From Phycisphaerae bacterium (GTDB lineage: Bacteria; Planctomycetota; Phycisphaerae; Phycisphaerales; UBA1924): a DNA stretch of 64,000 nucleotides. Positions 37,337 to 46,748 of this stretch are shown here, one piece after another (the first letter of the stretch is position 1; every line of letters starts with the position of its first letter). Location: the NCBI GenBank assembly GCA_030429705.1, contig JAUIES010000002.1:126001-190000 (forward strand), read 5' to 3'. A program made the position numbers and the translations under genes. The notes below the pieces were generated by a model. It did no database searches. It saw only the letters and a list, made by a program, of their open reading frames with translations, and was not told the origin of the DNA.

Positions 37337-37465
37337 AAGGGCTCCATCATGGGCGAGCGTTCAGTCCATCGGCTATCGCTTTGAATCGTTCTGGCAGGTG
37401 CAGCGTCATAGTAGGTGCCCTGACTCGTTCAGGGGGAGAGAACGCCAACTTGCCTGCATGATCCG

Positions 37466-38965
37466 ATGAACATCGAATTGTCTGATTCTCCCACGATTTC
37501 ACGCCGATCAAAGTTGATACATATGGGACGATCAACACCGCAAACCGATCCGAGTCCATCGAACGCGTGTCCGAGTGAAGGTGCCCGCCGCACCAAGCGG
37601 TCGAGGCGACTCTGGCTTGGTGCTTCCATCGGTGTTCAGGCGGTCCTTTTGGCTGCCGGGCTCGCCATCACCTTCGGGTTTACGCGCGCTCAGGTCGCGG
37701 AGAAGTTTCGCGATGAAATCCTGTCGAGCAACATCCGCACAGCCCAGGCTGTGAGTGAGCGGCTCGCGACCCAGGTGACCAAAAAGATCGCGTTCCAAAG
37801 CCCGGAATGGGAATCCGCTCAGTCTGTGATCGAGAGCCTGAATCTGCCCGCGGGCGGATACGCCTGCATCATTGATGATGAGAACGCGGTGCTGTGCCAT
37901 CCAGATATTCGCAAGGATCCAGGCCTGCGGAACATGAATCTGGGTGATCAGGAACTCGTCACAACCGAACCTGCCAAACCGATCAGGATTCGAGATCTGT
38001 CGAAGACAGAGATCGCATCGGGCAAAATCACATTCAATGGCATCGACACGCATTATGTCGCTTCTCGCACGCTGCCCGGTCTCAACGCTCGGATTCTGGT
38101 TCATCAGCCGGTCGGCGGTCTGCTGACAGCGGGAGAAGCCGCAACAAGTGGCATGCTGATGGTGTCCGTCGGCATCGGTGGCGTGGTGTTGCTCAGTACC
38201 GGTGTGCTTTCAGCAGTTCTCATGCGCCGACATGACCGCGAACTCGAATGCATCAATCAAGGGCTCGAAGCAGAAGTCAGCGAGCGGGTTCAGCAAGCGC
38301 TCGGGCTGCGCGATGCCTTGATTTTTGGACTCGCCAAATTGGCTGACTACCGCGACACGGATACCGGCACGCACCTCGAACGCATTGCTGAATACTGCGT
38401 CATTTTGTGCGATCAGATCGCTGAACAGTGCCCAGCAGTTGACGATTCCTTTACGCAGTGTTTGCGCATCGCATCCGCGATGCACGATATCGGCAAGGTC
38501 GGCGTCGAAGACGAAGTCTTGCTCAAACCGGGCAAACTGACAGACGAGGAACGCTTGCGGATGCAGCGGCATCCGAACATCGGTGCAGACACACTCATTG
38601 CTATCCGCGAGCGCATGGGTAGCGACGAACTTATCGAAATGTCGATTGTCGTGGCGCTCCAACATCACGAGCGATGGGACGGTAAGGGCTATCCACTCGG
38701 GATCGCCGGCGATGAGATTCAACTCCCTGCACGCATCGTTGCCTTGGCTGACGTGTATGACGCGTTGACCAGCAAGCGGGTGTACAAGCCGGCTATGGAC
38801 CATGACAAGGCTGTGTCCATCATTACGGAAGGCCGCGGTTCTCAGTTTGACCCGCTCGTCGTCGATGCGTACCTGGCGTGCGCCGATCGCTTTGAACAGG
38901 CCCGTGAGCAGTTGCATAGGAACGATGCGCTTCGAGGCGTGTCGTTGACGCGTTCAGCAGCATGA
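37466..38965 (+). CDS. Membrane sensor HD-GYP c-di-GMP phosphodiesterase
   Basis: 499 aa from the ATG at 37466 (an ATG 19 codons later at 37523 is equally possible; neither has a clear ribosome site). Two membrane helices (about residues 48-70 and 228-250) frame a periplasmic sensor of about 155 residues with VPAGGYACIIDDENAV-like PAS/dCache strands. The C-terminal HD-GYP domain is complete: SAMHDIGKVGVED, HPNIGADTL, ALQHHERWDGKGYPLG and IVALADVYDALTSKRVYKPA. It should hydrolyse c-di-GMP in response to an external signal. A CCCTGA-ctcgt-TCAGGG hairpin lies at 37418-37434 in its leader. An intrinsic terminator follows. Confidence 0.92.
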   Translation: MNIELSDSPTISRRSKLIHMGRSTPQTDPSPSNACPSEGARRTKRSRRLWLGASIGVQAVLLAAGLAITFGFTRAQVAEKFRDEILSSNIRTAQAVSERLATQVTKKIAFQSPEWESAQSVIESLNLPAGGYACIIDDENAVLCHPDIRKDPGLRNMNLGDQELVTTEPAKPIRIRDLSKTEIASGKITFNGIDTHYVASRTLPGLNARILVHQPVGGLLTAGEAATSGMLMVSVGIGGVVLLSTGVLSAVLMRRHDRELECINQGLEAEVSERVQQALGLRDALIFGLAKLADYRDTDTGTHLERIAEYCVILCDQIAEQCPAVDDSFTQCLRIASAMHDIGKVGVEDEVLLKPGKLTDEERLRMQRHPNIGADTLIAIRERMGSDELIEMSIVVALQHHERWDGKGYPLGIAGDEIQLPARIVALADVYDALTSKRVYKPAMDHDKAVSIITEGRGSQFDPLVVDAYLACADRFEQAREQLHRNDALRGVSLTRSAA

Positions 38966-38983
38966 ACATAGAAGCGGAACGAG

Positions 38984-39015
38984 AAAAAAGCCCGGCACTT
39001 CAGCCGGGCTTTTTT
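38984..39015. terminator. Bidirectional intrinsic terminator
   Basis: AAAAAAGCCCGGC (38984-38996), loop ACTTCA, GCCGGGCTTTTTT (39003-39015): a perfect stem with A-tract on one side and T-tract on the other, so it can end transcripts from the HD-GYP gene (+) and the S41 protease gene (-), which converge here. Confidence 0.93.
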
Positions 39016-39062
39016 CATCTCGATTGTTCAAAGTCATTCTGTCAGATCTCGCTGGCGTCTGG

Positions 39063-41306
39063 TTACTCGCCGCCCCTTGAGATCTTCTCAACCTGCTGCG
39101 GCACAATCTGGCTACCCAGAACGACGACCGCGGCTTCAAGTTGCAGGTCAATACCGTCGGTCAGCAGTGTCGCAGGATCAGGTCGCTCTGCATCTGCAAC
39201 GATTTCGCCGTTTTCATTGATGGGCAGCACATCGGCATCGCGACGGAGAATCAAAGCGTCCATACTCTGCTGAGGCAGCATCTCGATCGCGAGGTCAGGC
39301 TCAATGCCATACTCGGTCGCACCCGGTCGACGATGAATCATGTGGTTCGTGCGCAACTTGTAATACTGCGTGGTCAGTTTCATGAGCGTCGAGTTGTCAC
39401 CCGGAATGGGGAAGACATTCTGGACGCTGCCCTTGCCGAAGCTGCGCTGACCGATGATGAGCGCTTGCACGCGTCCCTCTTCAGCGTGGGCCTGAATGGC
39501 ACCCGAGACGATTTCACTCGCTGACGCAGACCCTTCGTTGATCAACACGACAATCGGTATGTCTGAGACATTGACATCGTTCGACACGACGCGGGCAGAC
39601 TGTGAATCGCGGGTACGGCCGTTGGCGTCTTCCGTGCGAACGATCATGCCGCCGTCGATGAATCGACTTGAGATGCTGACCGCCTGATCGAGCAGGCCGC
39701 CAGGATTGAAGCGCAGATCAAGGATCAGTCCGTTCAAGCCGACCCGCTTCATGGCGCGAACAGCACGATCAAACTCAGCGGTGGTCTTTTCACTGAACCC
39801 GGTCAGGCGGATATAGCCGACCCCGGCTTCGGGGTCGACAAACCAGTTCCAGTCATCATCGCCAGCACCGACTTTTTCCCACCCCTTGACAGTCGGGAGT
39901 TCGATCACTTGACGAACCAACGGATACTCAACTTCAATGCGCTCGCCGTTTTCACCCTCACGGTCGATCGTGAGTTGGACTTTGGTGCCACGCGGGCCGG
40001 TGATGACATCGACAGCCTGATCGAGCGTGAATCCGAGTGTGGACTTGCCATCAACGCCCTTGATGAGGTCGTCCGCACGAATGCCCGCACGCTGAGCGGG
40101 TGAGCCTTCCAAAGGTGTGACCACCTTGATGTTCTGGGCTTCATCCATCTGGATGCTGATGCCAACGCCGACGAACTGGCCGCGCGTGGAACGCTCAAAG
40201 CGAGCAAGTTCGTCCGGCCAGATGATTGAGCTGTATGGGTCAAGCGCCGACATCGCGCCATTGCCGAACTCATGTGCGATGACATTGATGGGCAGTTTGA
40301 CTGTCATTTCGTTTGCACGAATCATGTCCTCAGCCGCACGATACAAATCGCCACGATTGACATTGCCGTCCTTGGTTTCGATTCGTGTCTGGATCTCCGT
40401 CAGAGCATCCTGAAACATGGAACGAGCTTCATGTTGCGAGAGTCCGCTAAAGACATCGGAGAGATCTTGCGTTTCAACCAGCGTATTGACCGCTGAAAGT
40501 CCTTCCAGCAGGACCGCCTTCATCGGCACGCCGTCCACATGGTTATAAGTGCGGCTGATTGCCTGCAGAACTGTCTGCAGTCGCACATCAGCGAATTTTT
40601 CTTCCCAACTGTCTCCAATGGGGTTGTACTCAGCAAACGCTTCTTCGCCGGCTGCCAGACGGCGATCATTGCGCATCTGCCAAAACTTTTCGGGCGCGTA
40701 GTTGCGAATCATGATGAGGCGACGGTCGATCGCTTCACGCTCAGTCTTGTAGCGTTCCTCATTCTCGAACAACAGATCGAGACGAGCATACAACTCGCTG
40801 GCAATCAGCCACTGCTTGTTGGCTTCCGCTTCTTGAGCGACGCGCTCGGCGGTATTCAAAAGTGTGGTGATGCCAGGGTGTGCAAAGAACTCATCTGTGC
40901 TCGGCATCAACAGTTCAATCTTATTGGCGACACGCAAAGCCTCACTCAGCGCAACCGGGTCGTCGCCCTTGGCGAGAAACTCCTGCATTTCGGTGTTGGC
41001 TTCATCGAGTTGCTCTTGTCGTTGGGTTTCGCGCTTGGCGAGGTGTGACTCAAATCGGGCGATCGCTTCTTTGATCCAGTCAGCGCCGTCCGCGTTCTCG
41101 CCGGCGATGTTCTCGAGGCGTTCGATGAGTTTCGCTTCGTCGCCGCCGTCGGCGGTTTTCCACACACCTTCAGACCAGGCTTGCAGTTTGTCATGATCCG
41201 CTTGGGTCGCCTGACCGGCATGCGCAAAGGGTGTGACTGACATGACACCGGCGAGCGTGCATGCGGCAAGTGCGTGGGTCCAACCTCGACGAATAGTTGA
41301 TGTCAT
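39063..41306 (-). CDS. S41-family carboxyl-terminal processing protease
   Basis: Exported protease of about 747 aa. The ATG at 41306 is chosen: GGAG lies 5 bases upstream, while the GTG two codons earlier would overlap it. A signal peptide ends near AHAGQA (residue 30). An N-terminal helical region of roughly 280 residues precedes a PDZ domain (about 370-450, with RGQFVGVGISIQMDEA and LIKGVDGKSTLGFTL). The peptidase S41 domain has the catalytic Ser in NEGSASASEIVSGA and the general-base Lys in GQRSFGKGSVQN. The long N-terminal part is larger than in E. coli Prc/CtpA. Likely periplasmic; substrate unknown. Confidence 0.93.
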   Translation of the reverse strand: MTSTIRRGWTHALAACTLAGVMSVTPFAHAGQATQADHDKLQAWSEGVWKTADGGDEAKLIERLENIAGENADGADWIKEAIARFESHLAKRETQRQEQLDEANTEMQEFLAKGDDPVALSEALRVANKIELLMPSTDEFFAHPGITTLLNTAERVAQEAEANKQWLIASELYARLDLLFENEERYKTEREAIDRRLIMIRNYAPEKFWQMRNDRRLAAGEEAFAEYNPIGDSWEEKFADVRLQTVLQAISRTYNHVDGVPMKAVLLEGLSAVNTLVETQDLSDVFSGLSQHEARSMFQDALTEIQTRIETKDGNVNRGDLYRAAEDMIRANEMTVKLPINVIAHEFGNGAMSALDPYSSIIWPDELARFERSTRGQFVGVGISIQMDEAQNIKVVTPLEGSPAQRAGIRADDLIKGVDGKSTLGFTLDQAVDVITGPRGTKVQLTIDREGENGERIEVEYPLVRQVIELPTVKGWEKVGAGDDDWNWFVDPEAGVGYIRLTGFSEKTTAEFDRAVRAMKRVGLNGLILDLRFNPGGLLDQAVSISSRFIDGGMIVRTEDANGRTRDSQSARVVSNDVNVSDIPIVVLINEGSASASEIVSGAIQAHAEEGRVQALIIGQRSFGKGSVQNVFPIPGDNSTLMKLTTQYYKLRTNHMIHRRPGATEYGIEPDLAIEMLPQQSMDALILRRDADVLPINENGEIVADAERPDPATLLTDGIDLQLEAAVVVLGSQIVPQQVEKISRGGE

Positions 41307-41538
41307 AGTCACTCCAAACGGTCGTTACGAGTCTCTCTTCAGCGCCCAACGGACTGGACACACCCAGTTCTGTATTCGACCCCCCGGATAGGGTGTCATC
41401 AGCCGAAACCCTCAGATCGGGCTCAACCACACTATATCGGATGCTGTGATCGGCGTATTCCTTCACACATCCACCGTCTTTCATACGAACGCACTGACCG
41501 ATGGGTTTTATTCAGAAAGTCCGGTATCTCACGCCGGA

Positions 41539-42780
41539 TCAGTCAGTTCGAGGCTTGCCAACTGAGGCTCGGAAAGCTGCACCGACCAATACTGCGACGA
41601 TGATCCCAACGGAGAGGACCACTGCTGTATGTGCATCGCCATTGGTTGCTGGCACTATGAGAAACCCGAGCAAGCCACATGCAGGGCCACCGGCGTACCC
41701 CAGTCCGATAATTGCTTCGTGCCAACCACCGTCGTCAACACGACTTCCGCCGACTTCCATGCCGTAGTACAACGCGGCGACATAGACCACACCAGTGGAA
41801 CAACCGAAGAGGAGCAGACCGACAATGAAAGTCTGCATGCCGATCGGACCGCATCGTGGCGCGAGCATGATGGCTGCGAAACTGAGGATGAGTCCGATAC
41901 CGCCCGCCAGTGGAGGCCAGCGTTTGCCGTGCCAGCGATGTGTTCGTTCCAGCGTGATAAACATTGCCAACCGGGCGACCAACCACAGGGAAAACACCGG
42001 CCCTTTCCAGGTGAGTTTGATCCCAAGTTCGCCGAGGACGACCGGTACCGCTGGCGAAAGGCTGGCAATGAGCAGATACGAGCCCGGGAGCAAGAGCCGC
42101 GTCGATCTCAACAATCGTTTGTACTGTCGAGTTACGATGTGAGGCGAATCGTCCAGATGTTTCGCGGGCTCAGATGACATGAAGCAGACCATGATGGCCG
42201 AAATGCCATGCACAACACCGATCCAGAAAAACACCATGAGTGGCGCGTTTTTGACATACGGTGCGATGAGCCACAACGACAGAATCACAGCAGTTGCCCA
42301 GACGATGTTGAACGCGCCGATGGCGGATCGGAGGCGCTTATCGCGTCGTCCTCCGGTGATATAGCCTTCGATGATCGGCCAGAGACACCCGGTGAATCCT
42401 CCAAACCCTGCGGCTGTGATCCAGATCGACCAGGCGGGCGGGGTGGCGGTCGTTCCTCCTGCTGCCACGATGGGCACGATGCAGAGCACGCCGAGACTTG
42501 CCAGTAGAGTTACGACGATGGTTCGGGTGGTCCCGAGTCGTCCGCCCGCTCGTTGAAGCATGGGGCCGATTCCGGCTGCGCCCGCGATGTAGCACAACCC
42601 GACGACGAGGGCGAGCGCGTAGTTCATTTTTCGGCCATACCCGAGCGCCGATTCGGTGAGGAAGTAGATGCCGTTGGTAATCGCACCCGTCCCGATGCTG
42701 GCGAGGAAAGTGACCATGAGAGCCAGCCTGAGCGTCCGGTCAGATTTGATTGGGTTCTGGGGTGGTTTCGAGTTTGCCAT
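41539..42780 (-). CDS. MFS-type transporter
   Basis: 413 aa with about 12 hydrophobic helices, the usual major facilitator layout: GTGAITNGIYFLTES near the first helix, the loop GGRLGTTRTIVV after helix 2, and a break into two six-helix halves near residue 195-210. No family-specific motif that would name the substrate. The upstream tRNA-Arg lies on the opposite strand. Confidence 0.85.
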   Translation of the reverse strand: MANSKPPQNPIKSDRTLRLALMVTFLASIGTGAITNGIYFLTESALGYGRKMNYALALVVGLCYIAGAAGIGPMLQRAGGRLGTTRTIVVTLLASLGVLCIVPIVAAGGTTATPPAWSIWITAAGFGGFTGCLWPIIEGYITGGRRDKRLRSAIGAFNIVWATAVILSLWLIAPYVKNAPLMVFFWIGVVHGISAIMVCFMSSEPAKHLDDSPHIVTRQYKRLLRSTRLLLPGSYLLIASLSPAVPVVLGELGIKLTWKGPVFSLWLVARLAMFITLERTHRWHGKRWPPLAGGIGLILSFAAIMLAPRCGPIGMQTFIVGLLLFGCSTGVVYVAALYYGMEVGGSRVDDGGWHEAIIGLGYAGGPACGLLGFLIVPATNGDAHTAVVLSVGIIVAVLVGAAFRASVGKPRTD

Positions 42781-42811
42781 GATCGGGTGAGCATCGTAGA
42801 GTCACCACCGA

Positions 42812-42885
42812 GCGCCCGTAGCTCAACTGGATAGAGCGTTGGCCTCCGAAGCCAAAGGTTCCGCGTTCGAATCGCGGCGGGCGTA
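42812..42885 (+). tRNA. tRNA-Arg (anticodon CCG)
   Basis: A 74-base cloverleaf: acceptor GCGCCCG paired to CGGGCGT (one G-T pair), D arm GCTC...GAGC, anticodon stem TTGGC/GCCAA with loop CTCCGAA (anticodon CCG, codon CGG), variable AGGTT, T arm CCGCG-TTCGAAT-CGCGG, discriminator A. CCA is not encoded. Confidence 0.97.
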
Positions 42886-43060
42886 TTTCTTTCTGGCTGG
42901 TGATCGAGAGGTCCGATAGCCACTTCGCCGTCCACTCGGTGTCAGGAACACTTCAAGATTGGCGGCATACATGACGACCCAGTCGATAGGTGCGCTCGTA
43001 TCCATCGATAGTTCAGATCGGAACCTTCGAGGGCCCGGCCTCGGTACGGAGAGAATAAAG

Positions 43061-43924
43061 ATGATTCAAAATCGACTTTCTATGACACTTGCTGCAGGTC
43101 TTGGTGTGCTCGTCGGATTCTCAAGTTTCGCTTCGGCCCAAACTGAAGAGCAACCGGCGGATGAGGGTGTGAAACTCATCACTGATATTGATCTTCCGTC
43201 TCCCGAAGAGATCTTCAAAGCCCATGTCGAAGCCATCGGTGGCCGAGAGAAAATGAAGGAGATCAAGAGTCGGCATATCGATGGTCGGTATGTGGGTCGG
43301 CCATTCAAGTTTGCGGCCAGATTAACGCTGTGGCAGGAGTTTCCGAACAAGTTTCATCTAAAACTGCACGAGCCCGCCGGCGAGACGATCGAACTGGCTT
43401 TTGACGGTCAAACCGGTTGGGAACGCCAGCCCGGGATCGGTCTGCGCGAGGTCACGGGCGTTCGACTGATCGAACTTCGTGACACCGCAGACTTCTGGGG
43501 TGAGGCAAACTGGGAAGAACGCTACATCGAAATGAACACATTGGCGTTCATCGAAAACTACAACGGGCTGGACGGCTACGGCGTTCATGTCAAGAGTCTG
43601 TCCAAGCGTGAGAAGTTGCTGATCTTTTCGCACGAGACCGGTCTGTACATTGGTACGCGAACGCTGACGGTCCATCCTGACACCGGCGAGCCGACCGAGT
43701 TTGAAACAGTGCTCGCGCCCTACAAGGAGTTCGGTGGGGTGAAGATGCCGATGGGCATGATTCAGCGTTACTACCAGCAGAAAGCGACGACCGAGATTAC
43801 CTATCACAAGGTGATTATCAATGCTGAAGAGAAGCATGACTTCTCACCACCTGCCGAGTTGCAGGCTGTGATTGATGCTGAAAAGGAAGCAGAATCTGAC
43901 GGTGGTGCCCCCGAAGACGAATGA
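43061..43924 (+). CDS. Secreted protein, outer-membrane lipoprotein-sorting-like
   Basis: 287 aa from the ATG at 43061, which has GGAG 9 bases upstream; in-frame ATGs further upstream give no signal. The signal peptide is MTLAAGLGVLVGFSSFASAQ. The mature protein is beta-rich (AARLTLWQEFPNKFHLKLHE, TIELAFDGQTGWERQPGIG, VYGVHV-like GYGVHVKSLSKREKLLIF), resembling LolA/outer-membrane lipoprotein-sorting folds, with an acidic C-terminal tail. Function not assigned. Confidence 0.82.
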   Translation: MIQNRLSMTLAAGLGVLVGFSSFASAQTEEQPADEGVKLITDIDLPSPEEIFKAHVEAIGGREKMKEIKSRHIDGRYVGRPFKFAARLTLWQEFPNKFHLKLHEPAGETIELAFDGQTGWERQPGIGLREVTGVRLIELRDTADFWGEANWEERYIEMNTLAFIENYNGLDGYGVHVKSLSKREKLLIFSHETGLYIGTRTLTVHPDTGEPTEFETVLAPYKEFGGVKMPMGMIQRYYQQKATTEITYHKVIINAEEKHDFSPPAELQAVIDAEKEAESDGGAPEDE

Positions 43925-43936
43925 GCCTCTGAGGGG

Positions 43937-44653
43937 TTAGCGCTCGCAGTTGCTGCAGAATCGTCTGCAAATCGGGTCGGTCTTTGGGCATGCCTTTGAA
44001 CGCGCGGTACAGACGCGTCGCCCGTGCCAGATGAGACCATGAGCGGTCTGCGTCCATTTGTTCCGCGGGAAGGCAGCCATGAGCACGCGTTCGGTTGTCT
44101 GCGTGGTTGCGTCTTCTGCGATGAATCCGAATCGGCCTGCGAGGCGGTGGATGTGTGTATCCACGACGAATCCCACATTGATATCGAACGCATTTCCGAG
44201 CACGACATTCGCTGTCTTCCGAGCAACGCCCCGCAGCGTGAGCAACTCGTTCATGGTGCGCGGCACTTCGTCATGAAACCGCTTATGGACCTCAGTCATC
44301 GCTGCGTGTATTGATTTGGCTTTGTTGCGAAACAGCCCGATGCTTTTGATGTAGGGCTCGATTGCTTCAGGTGTGCTGGCTGCGTAATCGGTGGGTGTCG
44401 GAAAGGCTTTGAAGAGGGCAGGGGTGGCCTTGTTCACGCCTACATCGGTCGCCTGGGCCGACAGGATCGTGGCGACGAGCAACTCGTGAGGCGAGTTAAA
44501 ATCAAGTTCGCAGTGGGCATCGGGGTATTGCTGTTCGAGCAACTTGACAATCGCGCGGGCACGGCGTTTCAGTTCATCCGACACATCAGGCAATCGAAAC
44601 GGAATGTCTTTGAGCCCGCGCGGGTTCGCTGGTGTCACCTGCTCGCCTGTCAT
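43937..44653 (-). CDS. nth: Endonuclease III (HhH-GPD DNA glycosylase/lyase)
   Basis: Base-excision repair enzyme that removes oxidised pyrimidines. 238 aa. The helix-hairpin-helix LLTLRGVARKTANVVLGNAF contains the catalytic Lys (RK-T), and VDTHIHRLAGR contains the catalytic Asp. The C-terminal iron-sulfur loop is unusual: CTARSKACPKTDPICRRFC gives C-x6-C-x6-C-x3-C, then another Cys 3 residues on, instead of the usual C-x6-C-x2-C-x5-C. The [4Fe-4S] cluster may use a different set of cysteines or be absent. Its start overlaps the stop of the upstream membrane protein gene by 4 bp. Confidence 0.92.
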   Translation of the reverse strand: MTGEQVTPANPRGLKDIPFRLPDVSDELKRRARAIVKLLEQQYPDAHCELDFNSPHELLVATILSAQATDVGVNKATPALFKAFPTPTDYAASTPEAIEPYIKSIGLFRNKAKSIHAAMTEVHKRFHDEVPRTMNELLTLRGVARKTANVVLGNAFDINVGFVVDTHIHRLAGRFGFIAEDATTQTTERVLMAAFPRNKWTQTAHGLIWHGRRVCTARSKACPKTDPICRRFCSNCER

Positions 44654-45246
44654 GATGACGCCGCTCGTCCGGGGTCATCCGGTTGATCATGCTCTGTTCG
44701 AGAAGTCGCACTCCAGGCACCGCACACAAAGAGACCCACAGCACAAACGCCGATGAGTCCAAATGTTCTGGTGGCGGTGGGGTGGTCGGCTGAAAACGCT
44801 TCTCGAAATGCGTCGGCACTCACGGTATCCCCAGCCTGGGCCGCTTGCCAGTATTGAATCGCGTTGCGGTCCATGCGCGGTGCGAGCACGAAAAATTGAT
44901 ACCAGAAGAGCAACATGGCACCGCCCATGAGGATGCTGCGAATGATGGTCGACTTGAACCGGATCGCTTTGCGAGCGCCGACCGACACGACCAGCGTGAG
45001 CAAGCCGACGAACAGAGCCACGAACTGAACAAGATCGACGGCTGCAAAGACTCGTGCCTGAATGAAACCAGCGCCCAAATCAGCATGATCGCTTGTGTAG
45101 AGGTTGAACCTTGTGAAGTGTGGCGAGAGTTCGCGCATGGTTGGAAAGATAATGGCAGCGACGACAGCACCCATGATCAGTGTGCCAATCCAAATTCCAA
45201 CAACGAACTGGTGGACGATCTCTGCGAATCGTGCGGCTCGCGGCAT
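44650..45246 (-). CDS. DUF4149-like membrane protein
   Basis: 198 aa with four hydrophobic helices (about residues 12-34, 70-92, 98-118 and 158-177) and the loop HADLGAGFIQARVFAAVD. The arrangement resembles the DUF4149/TMEM205-type family; function unknown. ATGA overlap with nth shows co-translation; the pair is divergent from the next gene with about 50 bp between. Confidence 0.75.
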   Translation of the reverse strand: MPRAARFAEIVHQFVVGIWIGTLIMGAVVAAIIFPTMRELSPHFTRFNLYTSDHADLGAGFIQARVFAAVDLVQFVALFVGLLTLVVSVGARKAIRFKSTIIRSILMGGAMLLFWYQFFVLAPRMDRNAIQYWQAAQAGDTVSADAFREAFSADHPTATRTFGLIGVCAVGLFVCGAWSATSRTEHDQPDDPGRAASS

Positions 45247-45297
45247 GCGCGATGGTAGTCGGCAAGCCCGTCGTCGGCAGCGTGCCTACAACGATGC

Positions 45298-46038
45298 ATG
45301 ATGTTCGAGCCCATTCCGCTCAGTCTTGCACTTGCGCATACGCCCGAAGCGGCCAATCCGCGCTCGGCCATCGACCGGGCACCAGCACGCGGATTTCAAT
45401 GGGTACAACTCGATGCCACGCAGCGAGGCGTGCGACCCAGAGAACTGGATGGTTCTGCGCGACGAGACCTGGCCGCGTCGGTCAGCCGGGCTGATGTCCA
45501 GTTGAGCGGGCTGGACTTGATGATTCCATCCGGTGAGTTTACCAACAGCGAGACAGTCGATCGTGCAGTGGCTGCAGTGTTGTCTGCAGTTGATCTGTTG
45601 GGTGATCTCATGCGATTGAACGCAGCCGGGGTTGGGTCGGCGGTTTCACTCATTTTGCCCAAGGATGTAGACCCGTTGGTCGTCGAGAGCATGCAAGCTG
45701 CCGCAGATCGTGCTGGGGTGCTCATCGCCGACCATGCGATACAACCGAACAGGTGGACAGCCATCGGTCTCGATCCGGCGATGCAACTAGCAGCGGGATT
45801 TGATCCGGTCGCGCTCGCTTCACAAGATCGACTCGTGACAGCCCGATTAAGCGATGCCAGCGAGATCGGACGGGTACCGGTTGGTTTGGGGGGGCTGAGC
45901 GTGCTGGAGTTCGGCGTCGCACTCTCAACGGCAAGTTACAGACATGCGGTCGTCGTTGATGTTCGCGGACTCCCCGATCCTGTCACTGGCATCGAACTGG
46001 CGCAGCGTGCCTGGGCTCAGATGACATTGCCCGAGTGA
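45298..46038 (+). CDS. Sugar phosphate isomerase/epimerase-like TIM-barrel protein
   Basis: 246 aa. The pattern of short strands (FQWVQLDAT, QLSGLDLMIPSG, LDLLGDLMRLN, VLIADHA, RLVTARLSD, HAVVVDVRG) fits the xylose-isomerase-like (AP endonuclease 2) barrel, but the glutamate and histidine metal ligands usual for active members are mostly missing, so it may be inactive or divergent. Two adjacent ATGs at 45298 and 45301 are possible starts. Confidence 0.7.
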   Translation: MMFEPIPLSLALAHTPEAANPRSAIDRAPARGFQWVQLDATQRGVRPRELDGSARRDLAASVSRADVQLSGLDLMIPSGEFTNSETVDRAVAAVLSAVDLLGDLMRLNAAGVGSAVSLILPKDVDPLVVESMQAAADRAGVLIADHAIQPNRWTAIGLDPAMQLAAGFDPVALASQDRLVTARLSDASEIGRVPVGLGGLSVLEFGVALSTASYRHAVVVDVRGLPDPVTGIELAQRAWAQMTLPE

Positions 46039-46080
46039 CGACGCTTTGCCGAGTCACGAGGCAAATGCGTGACGAATAAA

Positions 46081-46719
46081 CTAGCGAAGCCTCTCAGCCC
46101 ACGCGATACTTCGGACTCGCTGCGTCGGCCCCCATTTGTCGCTGGCACCGATGCGCTCATCCCATGCTCGGCGAACTGACTCAAGGTGGCCGTAATCGTG
46201 TCCGGCGACAATGCCACCAACGCGCACCAGGTCAGACCAATCGTCAAGATCGATCGCGACCCCTTCGTACGAGTGATCACCATCGATCCACAGCAGGTCG
46301 ATCGCCTTGGGGTTGTCGCCATCGTGCATGGTGTCCCAGTCCGGGCGTGCATCGTGGCTCTCTTTGACGATGTGCATCACCCGATCAGCGACGCCATGCC
46401 GGCTGAGCGCGTCGTTCATGCGTCGTGTGTCTTCCGGGTCGTACACGACTTCGCCTCGATCGCCTTGCCCGTAGTGGGGGTCGATCGCGGTGATGGTCGC
46501 GTTTGGCTCTCCTTTGGCGAGGAGAACACACGATTTGCCTCGATACGATCCAATCTCGACGATGGTTTGTTTGCCTCGCGCTGTGCGATAGAGGAACGCG
46601 CTTTCCTCGATTGAGAGCAGGCCGTCCAAATCGTCGTGCAGCCGCACGATTTCAGCGCCATTTGGTCCGCGTCGGACGCGAGCACGGCGGAGGGTGCGTT
46701 TGAGTGAGAATGCGCTCAT
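46081..46719 (-). CDS. Class I SAM-dependent methyltransferase
   Basis: 212 aa from the ATG at 46719 (a TTG at 46752 overlapping the upstream stop is possible). Rossmann motif I is IVEIGSYRGKSCVLLA, motif II ITAIDPHYGQG, and DLLWIDGDHSYEGVAIDLDDW is the Methyltransf_24 signature with the metal-binding Asp-x-His. Family members include cephalosporin-hydroxylase-like and O-methyltransferases acting on surface glycans; the substrate here is unknown. Confidence 0.85.
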   Translation of the reverse strand: MSAFSLKRTLRRARVRRGPNGAEIVRLHDDLDGLLSIEESAFLYRTARGKQTIVEIGSYRGKSCVLLAKGEPNATITAIDPHYGQGDRGEVVYDPEDTRRMNDALSRHGVADRVMHIVKESHDARPDWDTMHDGDNPKAIDLLWIDGDHSYEGVAIDLDDWSDLVRVGGIVAGHDYGHLESVRRAWDERIGASDKWGPTQRVRSIAWAERLR

Positions 46720-46748
46720 CGGGTCGGTCTCGCGGTGTGTCGAAAGAA

